NCBI GenBank assembly: GCA_964455375.1 | Contig: CAYVXE010000115.1 | Coordinates: 1-13,169 of the forward strand | Direction: 5' to 3' | DNA length: 13,169 nt | DNA from: CAYVXE01 sp964455375 | Lineage (GTDB): Bacteria > Zhuqueibacterota > Zhuqueibacteria > Oceanimicrobiales > Oceanimicrobiaceae | Shown: piece after piece, positions 8,637 to 13,169 of the stretch | How the letters are laid out: each line of letters opens with the position of its first letter | Position numbering within the stretch: the first letter of the stretch is position 1 | Made by a program: the position numbers and the translations under genes | Notes under the pieces: generated by a model | The model's input: only the letters and a program-made list of their open reading frames with translations | What the model was told of the DNA's origin: nothing | Databases searched by the model: none

Positions 8637-9761
8637 ATGGAAAATTACGTACTGCATGACAGCTTAAATTACGTCAGTTCTCAGTATCTGATAAAAACGC
8701 TGAATACCGAAGCACAGAAACTCATTATCAGTTCTGTTTTTCGGGATGGGTCCCTGATTAAATCCAGTAAAGAAAGTTACAACGGCCATCGAACCGAAGA
8801 AGAACTATTTCTGAAGGTGCGGGATACACACGAAACGACAAAATTCAATATTAAAACGTTGTTCAAACTGGCAAACAAATTTACAAATTCGGATCTCATT
8901 GGTAAACGGATTTTAGTGGGACGGGCATTTATCAATAACCAAATGTATAAGGAGGCCATTCTTGAATTTGACAAAATTCTATTGAAATCCAAAAATTATT
9001 CCATCATCCATTTCTACCTGGGTAAATGCCACTTTCAACTGCAACAATTCGATAAGGCCGCCAAATGTTTCAATGACGCCGTTAAACTCAACAAAAATTA
9101 CGCGGATTACCACTATAACCTGGGGCGGGCGTTTCTCGAACTGGGAAAATGCAAAAGCGCCGTTCAGGAGTTTATGCATGCCATCAATTTGAATGCCTAT
9201 TACCACCAGGCGTACTACCATCTGGCATTGGCCTATTTACAGAACGCCATCAAAAAAGAAGACTTTAACCTCGCCTGCGATGTCATTCATAAAGCGGAAA
9301 AGTTTTTAATTAAAGCCGTGCAAATTTTCCCGGATTATCATAATGATGCATTCAGTCAGGGTTTACAGGAACTAAAAAATGACAATATCCTTACAGCGCT
9401 CGACTGTCTGAAACAAAGCTATGCCGAAGAAGAAAATTACAACGCCCAACAGAAACTCATGATCGATTTTTACATCAAATACCTCAGTGAAGACGAAAAA
9501 TTGGATATGAATTACATTAAAACTTATATGGCAAAGTTAAAAAGCCTCATCAAAATTTATCCAAAATATGCAGACTTACATTATGAATTAGGGATTGCAA
9601 AAATCATTATGAGCAAAGTCCTCATATTCCAGTCTATCGGGAATTTTGAAACCGCGCTTTCCATTAATAAAAACTTTTCAAAAGCAGAAAAGAAACGCAC
9701 TTTACTGAAAAATGAACAAAAGGGCATTAACACCCTGCTGTTGAACTTACTGGAACCTTAA
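8637..9761 (+). CDS. Cytoplasmic TPR-repeat protein
   Basis: The 374-residue protein has no signal peptide or membrane helix. Clear TPR units lie at about 89-122, 123-156 (FYLGKCHFQLQQFDKAAKCF), 157-190 (YHYNLGRAFLELGKCKSAVQ), 191-230 with an insertion, and one more at about 313-350. The N-terminal 85 residues are not TPR; the pattern SVFRDGSLIKSS followed by a helix-rich stretch suggests a small separate domain that I cannot name. It lies between the chain-length protein and its presumed kinase, which suggests a scaffold or regulator of that pair (inference). The gap to the preceding gene is 41 bp. No strong ribosome site precedes ATG 8637. A 121-bp AT-rich gap follows. Confidence 0.82.
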   Translation: MENYVLHDSLNYVSSQYLIKTLNTEAQKLIISSVFRDGSLIKSSKESYNGHRTEEELFLKVRDTHETTKFNIKTLFKLANKFTNSDLIGKRILVGRAFINNQMYKEAILEFDKILLKSKNYSIIHFYLGKCHFQLQQFDKAAKCFNDAVKLNKNYADYHYNLGRAFLELGKCKSAVQEFMHAINLNAYYHQAYYHLALAYLQNAIKKEDFNLACDVIHKAEKFLIKAVQIFPDYHNDAFSQGLQELKNDNILTALDCLKQSYAEEENYNAQQKLMIDFYIKYLSEDEKLDMNYIKTYMAKLKSLIKIYPKYADLHYELGIAKIIMSKVLIFQSIGNFETALSINKNFSKAEKKRTLLKNEQKGINTLLLNLLEP

Positions 9762-9779
9762 TTTTTAATTACAAATTAA

Positions 9780-9855
9780 AAATTACGAATTAATAATAAT
9801 AAAAACTCAGCCTGTAACTCGGTTAGCCGCACATCACATTCGTAATTCGTAATTT
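9780..9855. repeat. AT-rich inverted repeat in the TPR-kinase gap
   Basis: Perfect 13-bp arms, AAATTACGAATTA at 9780-9792 and its reverse complement at 9843-9855, enclose a 50-bp loop. The right side also repeats ATTCGTAATTCGTAATT in tandem. The style (TACGAATT units) matches short dispersed intergenic repeats of many environmental genomes. The large AT-rich structure has no following U-tract, so I do not call a terminator, although it could lower read-through or stabilise the mRNA end. Confidence 0.6.
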
Positions 9856-9882
9856 ATTTTGACCGGGAAGGTACACTAAACC

Positions 9883-10575
9883 ATGATGATAGACCGTTAC
9901 CGCGAAGAGTCTCCGGAAGCCATAGAAATCAGACGGATTTTCACCAAACTACGCACCTTAAAAGAAGAAAAGGGCATTAAGACCATTATGATCACCAGCG
10001 CCGCATTAGGTGAGGGAAAAAGTACCACAGCCGCATATCTGGCCATCGCATGCTCAAAATACCGAAACTCGAAAACCCTGTTGATGGATTTTGATCTGCG
10101 TCGGCCGAAAATTCACGAGTTGTTCGGTCTGGACAAAAAAGGCGGCATGTCGGAAATTCTGCTGCGAAAATCATCCATTAAAAAGTATTTGCGAAAAACA
10201 AAATTCCCGAATCTCAGCGTAATTACCTGTGGCCGCATTAAAGAAAGCCCGTCCGAACTGTTTAACACCGAATATCTGAAAAACATTTTTGAGGAGGCCC
10301 GCTTCTATTTTGATTTTATCATCGTCGATGCCCCGCCGGTGATCCCAGTCAGCGACCCGCTCATGCTGAGTTCGGAAATTGACGGGGCGCTATTTGTTAT
10401 TAAAGCCGGTAAAACCCAGAAACCGGTTATCCAGAGAGCGGTACAGCTTCTGAAAGACAGCCGTATCGAAATCTTTGGCGCTGTTGTCAACAATTTGAAG
10501 CATGTACTACCATACTATTACGATTATAGTTTTTATAAATACAGCTATTACGAAAAAGAACAGGATTATAAATGA
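9883..10575 (+). CDS. Stand-alone bacterial tyrosine autokinase (CpsD/CapB type)
   Basis: This 230-residue P-loop ATPase of the BY-kinase family has Walker A SAALGEGKSTT (Lys46), Walker A' LLMDFDLRRP (Asp69 and Asp71) and Walker B FIIVDAPPV (Asp149). The C-terminal tail after PYYYDYSFYKYSYY carries nine tyrosines, the usual autophosphorylation cluster. An N-terminal helix (EAIEIRRIFTKLRT) matches the oligomer-interface helix of CapB-type kinases. It should need a membrane PCP partner for activation; the chain-length protein encoded at 6991-8595 is the obvious candidate. Cycling of tail phosphorylation would control polymerisation and export. A ribosome site GGGAAGG at 9865-9871 precedes the start; a second ATG at 9886 is also possible. 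ParA-like proteins share the fold, but the Tyr tail settles the call. Confidence 0.93.
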   Translation: MMIDRYREESPEAIEIRRIFTKLRTLKEEKGIKTIMITSAALGEGKSTTAAYLAIACSKYRNSKTLLMDFDLRRPKIHELFGLDKKGGMSEILLRKSSIKKYLRKTKFPNLSVITCGRIKESPSELFNTEYLKNIFEEARFYFDFIIVDAPPVIPVSDPLMLSSEIDGALFVIKAGKTQKPVIQRAVQLLKDSRIEIFGAVVNNLKHVLPYYYDYSFYKYSYYEKEQDYK

Positions 10576-10622
10576 AACTTAGGGTGTAACTGTCTTTTTA
10601 CAATGTTCAACACTGAAAAAAC

Positions 10623-10628
10623 AAAGGA
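10623..10628 (+). promoter_or_regulatory. Ribosome binding site that decides the deacetylase start
   Basis: AAAGGA at 10623-10628 lies 7 bp before ATG 10636. The earlier in-frame ATG at 10603 has only a T-rich sequence and no purine-rich site before it. Confidence 0.65.
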
Positions 10629-10635
10629 TCCTGTA

Positions 10636-11535
10636 ATGGATAACAACAAAAAGGTTCATGCCAACGTGGTCAATGCCATTACAGTGGATGTAGAAGACTG
10701 GTACCATGTATCCGTTCTCCGCAACATTATTCCGTTTAGCGACTGGGAAAAACAGGAAAGTCGCATCATCCCCAATCTCAATAAAATCATTGGGATTTTT
10801 GATGCATTTCATGTAAAGGGAACATTTTTTATTCTTGGCTGGCTCGCTGAGAAATACCCGCAAATCGTCGAGCAGATTGTCGAACACGGCCATGAAGTTG
10901 GCAGCCACGGCTATGCACACCGGATTATCTTTGAGCATACTCCGGATGAATTTAAAGCCGATCTGGATAAATCCATTACCATCCTGGAAAAAATTAGCGG
11001 TAAAAAAATCAATTACTACCGCGCTCCCAGTTACTCTATTACCAGAGACAGCCTCTGGGCTTTTGAAGTACTGGTGGAACGGGGAATCCAATACGATTCA
11101 AGCGTTTTTCCCATTAAACACGATTTATACGGTATCAAAGAAATTCCGAGATTCCCGTTTTATATCAAATTCGCCAACGGCAAACAGTTGATTGAACTGC
11201 CACCGTCGACCATGAAAGTCGCAGGAGAAAATGTACCGATTTCCGGTGGTGGCTATTTGCGGTTATTTCCGTTCTGGTTCATCCAAAAAGGTATGAAGCG
11301 TATCAATGAGATCAGCAAACCGGTTATTTTCTATTTTCATCCCTGGGAACTGGACCCTGACCAGCCGAAGCTGCAAATGAGTCGCCTCTCAAAATTCCGG
11401 CATTACTCAAATTTGGAAAATACCGAAAAACGCATCCGGATGCTGCTGGAAAATTTTACATTCTCAACCCTGGGCGACGTCATCAAAGCCACAACCATCG
11501 ACAAACAGTGGCCGGACACGAACGGGAAGAGATAG
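10636..11535 (+). CDS. Polysaccharide deacetylase of the XrtA-locus type (NodB fold, DUF3473 tail)
   Basis: From the preferred start the protein has 299 residues; the ATG at 10603 would add 11 charged residues of no obvious use. The NodB-type catalytic parts are visible: ITVDVEDWYH near the N-terminus (Asp18 as metal or base residue), metal-binding HxxxH in GSHGYAHR (His91 and His95), the RAP motif (Arg129-Pro131) and FHPWELDP (His235) near the end. VDVEDWYHV at the start and FHPWELDPDQP followed by HYSNLENT are hallmarks of the deacetylase found in exosortase A polysaccharide loci. It would remove acetyl groups from N-acetylated sugars of the polymer or a precursor. No signal peptide is visible, so it appears cytoplasmic. 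It is the last gene before a repeat-rich gap, 60 bp after the kinase. Confidence 0.92.
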   Translation: MDNNKKVHANVVNAITVDVEDWYHVSVLRNIIPFSDWEKQESRIIPNLNKIIGIFDAFHVKGTFFILGWLAEKYPQIVEQIVEHGHEVGSHGYAHRIIFEHTPDEFKADLDKSITILEKISGKKINYYRAPSYSITRDSLWAFEVLVERGIQYDSSVFPIKHDLYGIKEIPRFPFYIKFANGKQLIELPPSTMKVAGENVPISGGGYLRLFPFWFIQKGMKRINEISKPVIFYFHPWELDPDQPKLQMSRLSKFRHYSNLENTEKRIRMLLENFTFSTLGDVIKATTIDKQWPDTNGKR

Positions 11536-11539
11536 ATAA

Positions 11540-11576
11540 GGGGTATGAGGGTATAGGGAAATAAGGTATAAGGGGG
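11540..11576 (+). other. G-rich tract with possible quadruplex potential
   Basis: G-runs of 4, 3, 3 and 5 lie at 11540-11543, 11549-11551, 11556-11558 and 11572-11576, starting 5 bp after the deacetylase stop. Loops are 5, 4 and 13 bases, the last long, so a three-layer quadruplex is only marginal. The GGTATA-type units look like a dispersed intergenic repeat. Confidence 0.35.
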
Positions 11577-11640
11577 TCGGCATAAGTTTCTAAATTAACA
11601 GAAGATATACAATAAAACTTATACCCTGTAACATTTACCC

Positions 11641-11667
11641 TTCATCCTGAGCTGAGTCGAAGGATGA
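11641..11667. repeat. Short palindromic dispersed repeat of the TCATCCT...AGGATGA family
   Basis: TCATCCT at 11642-11648 and AGGATGA at 11661-11667 are perfect inverted arms around a 12-bp core GAGCTGAGTCGA. This closely matches a widespread bacterial intergenic repeat (TCATCCTGAG...TCGAAGGATGA) that I recognise from many unrelated genomes. Its function is unknown. Confidence 0.7.
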
Positions 11668-11798
11668 GTAATCATTTAAAAAAAACCATATCAGCTATCA
11701 TTTATCAAAAAATGAACATGGTACTGACGTGGCGGAGCTGTGGAAAAACGGTTTATGTATTTAAATTCCTAACGCCCCAAAGCCATAGTAAAATCAGG

Positions 11799-11826
11799 AA
11801 CCGCTAAGACGCAAAACTCGCAAAGC
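11799..11826 (+). repeat. Left imperfect inverted repeat flanking the GxxExxY remnant
   Basis: The 28 bases beginning AACCGCTAAGACGCAAAA match the reverse complement of 12045-12072 at 21 of 28 positions without gaps. GCTAAGACGCAAA is a well-known style of dispersed repeat near small accessory genes. Confidence 0.65.
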
Positions 11827-11843
11827 AATAACGCGGTGAAGAA

Positions 11844-12028
11844 ATGATTAAACGCGAAGACGAATTGTCCAATATAATTATTGAATTAAAGGCAGTTGAA
11901 AAATCGGCCATATCCTTAAGGCACAACTTTTAACCTATTTGAAATTATCGAATCTGAAATTAGGTTTGCTAATTAATTTGAATATTCCCATTTTAAAAGA
12001 AGGTATCAAACGAATGGTCAACAATACA
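11844..12028 (+). pseudogene. GxxExxY-family gene remnant with internal deletion and frameshift
   Basis: The first frame (ATG 11844) reads MIKREDELSNIII, the usual start of GxxExxY proteins, and jumps straight to ELKAVEKSA, a motif normally some 80 residues further on; it then ends at TAA 11931. The GxxExxY motif and the middle of the protein are missing. One base is lost between about 11907 and 11921. Another frame then continues AQLLTYLKLSNLKLGLLI, NLNIPILKEGIKRMVNN, the normal C-terminus, up to about 12028; that frame stays open to 12127 through the flanking repeat. The family belongs to the PD-(D/E)XK nuclease-like group of unknown role. With both lesions the gene cannot make the normal protein. 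Family identity is from recognition of both ends and is strong. Confidence 0.82.
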
Positions 12029-12044
12029 ATCTATGATATTTTTA

Positions 12045-12072
12045 TCTTTGCGTTCATTGCGCCTTTGCGGTT
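12045..12072 (-). repeat. Right imperfect inverted repeat flanking the GxxExxY remnant
   Basis: TCTTTGCGTTCATTGCGCC and the bases after it, to GGTT, are the inverted partner of 11799-11826 (21 of 28 matches). The pair encloses the remnant, with 17 bases on the left and 16 on the right between repeat and coding sequence. Confidence 0.65.
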
Positions 12073-12144
12073 TCATGCTCTTGCAAAAAAAATGCAAAAG
12101 ATTACCGCTAATTCTATAACCTTATAACTTTTAACCTATAACGC

Positions 12145-12657
12145 ATGCTAGATCTCAACAACACGCCACACTGGTACGCAATCTACACCAAAGCGCGGAC
12201 GGAAAAAAAGGTGGACGTAACTTTGCAGGAAAAAGGCTTTGAATCCTATTTACCGCTGCAGAAAACCGTTCGCCAGTGGCACGACCGTAAAAAGAAAGTC
12301 GACCTGCCGGTTTTCAGCAGCTACGTATTTGTCCGTATGGCGCTGAAGAAACGTATTCCGGTCCTGCAAACCAACGGTGTTGTCAAACTGGTTACCTTCA
12401 CGGGTACGCCGGCACCCATCCCTGACTTTGAAATCGCCGCGGTGAAACGCATTTTAGAAGGCCAGATACCATACGAAGTAACCAACTTCCTGCGAATCGG
12501 CCAGGACGTAGAAGTCATAACCGGGCCTCTGAAAGGTCTGCATGGCCGCATCATCGAAAACCGCAGAAAAAACCGGCTGCTCGTGGGCATTCAGCAAATT
12601 GGTCAGGCGCTGAGTGTGGAGGTGTTGGATAGTCAGGTTCGTTTACTAAAAAAATAG
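12145..12657 (+). CDS. UpxY-type NusG-like transcription antiterminator
   Basis: The 170-residue NusG paralogue has an NGN domain at about 9-105 (HWYAIYTKARTEKKV, then YLPLQKTVRQWHDRKKKV, SSYVFVRM and GVVKLVTFTGTPAPIPD) and a KOW domain at about 118-165 (GQDVEVITGPLKGLHGRI). The RQWHDRKKKV segment and the GTPAPIPDFEI turn are typical of UpxY/UpbY proteins, which in Bacteroides bind elongating polymerase near the 5' end of capsule operons and prevent early termination. An in-frame TAA at 12139-12141 rules out an upstream start. No Shine-Dalgarno sequence is visible. Regulation by UpxY is usually local, so its target is probably the polysaccharide operon beyond the window, whose long leader begins here. 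It could instead act on the export operon, but that lies upstream. Confidence 0.9.
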   Translation: MLDLNNTPHWYAIYTKARTEKKVDVTLQEKGFESYLPLQKTVRQWHDRKKKVDLPVFSSYVFVRMALKKRIPVLQTNGVVKLVTFTGTPAPIPDFEIAAVKRILEGQIPYEVTNFLRIGQDVEVITGPLKGLHGRIIENRRKNRLLVGIQQIGQALSVEVLDSQVRLLKK

Positions 12658-12658
12658 T

Positions 12659-12681
12659 AACGACTCAGCCTCTGAGTTGTT
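12659..12681 (+). terminator. Hairpin just after upxY, possible weak terminator
   Basis: A 10-bp stem with one G-T pair (12659-12668 with 12672-12681, core ACTCAG/CTGAGT) closes a CCT loop, one base after the upxY stop. The following T-run is only three long, so termination would be weak unless helped. It is well placed for an antitermination-controlled site. Confidence 0.4.
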
Positions 12682-12690
12682 TAAACGAAA

Positions 12691-12764
12691 CGTAGAGTTG
12701 CAGAGCACGCAGAGAAACTCTGTTTCGATGAACCAATTTAGATAGACGAAACAAAGTTTCTCAG
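12691..12764. repeat. GCAGAG-type dispersed repeat with long imperfect hairpin
   Basis: GTAGAGTTGCAGAGCACGCA at 12692-12711 is in the style of the common GCAGAGNCGCAGAG intergenic repeat. Overlapping it, 12710-12727 pairs with 12747-12764 at 16 of 18 positions around a 19-base loop (AGAAACTCTGTTTCG against CGAAACAAAGTTTCT). Confidence 0.6.
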
Positions 12765-12771
12765 ACAAGTG

Positions 12772-12797
12772 TGTTCCCAAACCGGAGTTTGGGAACA
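12772..12797. repeat. Perfect 11-bp hairpin, GTTCCCAAAC dispersed repeat
   Basis: TGTTCCCAAAC at 12772-12782 pairs perfectly with 12787-12797 around a CGGA loop. The GTTCCCAAAC/GTTTGGGAAC element is a recurrent intergenic repeat in many environmental bacteria. No T-run follows. Confidence 0.7.
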
Positions 12798-12813
12798 AGC
12801 AGGAAGATCGTTA

Positions 12814-12860
12814 AAAAACAATAGTTAAATGTCTCGTTGTGAAAGCTTTAACTTGTTTTT
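12814..12860. other. AT-rich stem-loop with T-tract
   Basis: GTTAAA (12824-12829) pairs with TTTAAC (12847-12852), and AAAAACAA (12814-12821) with TTGTTTTT (12853-12860). There is a 2-base bulge and a 17-base loop. The stem is almost all A-T, so stability is low; a terminator is possible but not convincing. Confidence 0.35.
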
Positions 12861-12878
12861 CTCCTCGGAGCGTTGGAG

Positions 12879-12919
12879 TTAGTCCCTCCCTTTGGCCAAA
12901 GGGAGGGCAGGAGGGATTT
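12879..12919 (+). repeat. CCTCCCTTT dispersed repeat, copy 1
   Basis: The element contains a perfect 24-bp palindrome (12884-12907, half-site CCCTCCCTTTGG) followed by CAGGAGGGATTT. It is a widespread intergenic repeat style in environmental genomes. Confidence 0.8.
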
Positions 12920-13023
12920 TATCTTCTCAAATCTGCAATCGTTAATCGGTGTTCTTAAATCATTTACAAGAAGACCCAACCACTGTAAACAACTGACGTT
13001 AATGTTTATCTGAAGTCTGACAC

Positions 13024-13063
13024 TTAGTCCCTCCCTTTCGTAAAGGGAGGACAGGAGGGATTT
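13024..13063 (+). repeat. CCTCCCTTT dispersed repeat, copy 2
   Basis: It has the same order of parts as copy 1: TTAGT, stem CCTCCCTTT (13030-13038) against AAAGGGAGG (13042-13050) with CGT loop, then ACAGGAGGGATTT. The loop differs from copy 1 while the stem is kept. Confidence 0.8.
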
Positions 13064-13094
13064 GCAACGGATTCTCATACAGAGTCAACATCAC

Positions 13095-13130
13095 AAATCC
13101 TCCCTAACCCTCCTTTTGCAAAGGAGGGAA
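13095..13130 (-). repeat. CCTCCCTTT dispersed repeat, copy 3, inverted
   Basis: AAATCCTCCCTAA leads into stem CCCTCCTTT (13108-13116) and AAAGGAGGG (13120-13128) with a TGC loop. Read on the minus strand it has the same layout as copies 1 and 2. Confidence 0.75.
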
Positions 13131-13136
13131 CAAACC

Positions 13137-13152
13137 TGGCACTTGCTAAGCT
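13137..13152 (+). promoter_or_regulatory. Candidate sigma-54 promoter
   Basis: TGGCAC at 13137-13142 is the full -24 consensus. The invariant GC of the -12 element falls at 13150-13151, with correct GG-to-GC spacing (12 bases between first Gs). The -12 box reads AAGCT rather than TTGCT, which weakens it. It points toward the next gene beyond the window and would be a natural target for PrsR. Confidence 0.5.
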
Positions 13153-13169
13153 GCTGGCCAATTTTATGT

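Larger units (their letters stand above)
11536..12144. other. 609-bp repeat-rich gap without an intact gene
   Basis: This stretch separates the export operon from upxY. It holds, in order, a G-rich tract, a weak inverted repeat (ATAAGTTT 11582-11589 against 11615-11622), a short palindromic repeat, about 130 bp with nothing recognisable (11668-11798), an inverted-repeat-bounded gene remnant, and about 70 AT-rich bases before upxY. I found no confident promoter or terminator in it. Confidence 0.7.
12658..13169. other. 512-bp non-coding, hairpin-rich leader or repeat island
   Basis: No open frame here looks real on either strand. The stretch holds five kinds of inverted repeat (listed separately) and ends in a sigma-54 promoter-like motif. 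If the next operon is transcribed from upxY, this is its untranslated leader; if from the terminal promoter, it is a plain intergenic repeat island. Confidence 0.7.

Noticed and set aside
9780..9855. Inverted repeat before the kinase gene as a rho-independent terminator
   Set aside because: The loop is 50 bases, the stem is nearly all A-T and no T-run follows the right arm.
10579..11091. 170-codon open frame on the minus strand
   Set aside because: It is fully antisense to the deacetylase, which has clear catalytic motifs; the translation shows no family features.
11939..12127. 62-residue protein starting at TTG 11939
   Set aside because: Its first 30 residues are the C-terminus of a GxxExxY protein and the rest is translated repeat; it is part of a pseudogene, not a gene.
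11925..12139. 14-bp direct repeat AACTTTTAACCTAT at 11925-11938 and 12126-12139
   Set aside because: The first copy is ordinary coding sequence (QLLTYL) of the gene remnant and the second belongs to an AT-rich repeat; it does not match the inverted-repeat boundaries, so it is not convincing as a target duplication.
12848..13078. 76-codon minus-strand open frame
   Set aside because: Its sequence (KSLLSSLYEREG and similar) is simply the CCTCCCTTT repeats translated, a known source of false hypothetical proteins.
12658..13169. CRISPR array suggested by repeated palindromes
   Set aside because: Repeat copies are unequal, differ in orientation and are separated by irregular distances (about 105 and 31 bases), with no cas genes.

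Overview
The window reads as one strand (+) of a chromosomal locus for making and exporting a cell-surface or extracellular polysaccharide in a Gram-negative (two-membrane) bacterium. Evidence for two membranes is the Wza-type SLBB export protein, a lipobox lipoprotein and a PCP/Wzz-type inner-membrane protein. A PrsK/PrsR pair, best known from exosortase A (XrtA/PEP-CTERM) loci of Proteobacteria, sits with an UpxY-type antiterminator, best known from Bacteroidota. Dispersed intergenic repeats of a kind common in environmental genomes are also present. This mix suggests a member of the FCB superphylum or a relative such as KSB1/Calditrichota-like lineages. That placement is inference from gene style, not a measured phylogeny.

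Layout. Positions 1-90 are the 3' end of a gene whose last residues look like a fibronectin type III strand. Next comes a tightly packed run: a six-helix membrane protein (112-957), a TPR lipoprotein (974-2455), the histidine kinase PrsK (2473-4632), the sigma-54 response regulator PrsR (4629-6014, overlapping by 4 bp), a Wza-type exporter (6022-6984) and a PCP/Wzz chain-length protein (6991-8595). Gaps are 6-21 bp, so this is almost certainly one operon. After slightly larger gaps follow a cytoplasmic TPR protein (8637-9761), a stand-alone BY-kinase (9883-10575) and an XrtA-type polysaccharide deacetylase (preferred start 10636, end 11535).

The next 609 bp (11536-12144) carry no intact gene. 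They hold a G-rich tract, a short palindromic dispersed repeat, and a GxxExxY-family gene reduced to its two ends by an internal deletion plus a frameshift and bracketed by 28-bp imperfect inverted repeats. An UpxY/NusG-like antiterminator gene follows (12145-12657). The last 512 bp are non-coding and dense in hairpins, with three copies of a CCTCCCTTT-type repeat, and end in a good sigma-54 promoter-like sequence at 13137-13152 that points out of the window.

How it fits together. PrsK senses an unknown cue and phosphorylates PrsR, which would activate sigma-54 promoters. The exporter, PCP protein and BY-kinase form the polymerisation and export machine, the kinase being split from the PCP protein. 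The deacetylase would modify the polymer or an intermediate, and the TPR proteins are probably scaffolds. UpxY probably acts on a long polysaccharide operon downstream. No exosortase, PEP-CTERM protein or glycosyltransferase lies inside the window, so assignment to an XrtA system rests on the PrsK, PrsR and deacetylase signatures. I found no tRNA, rRNA or CRISPR array.
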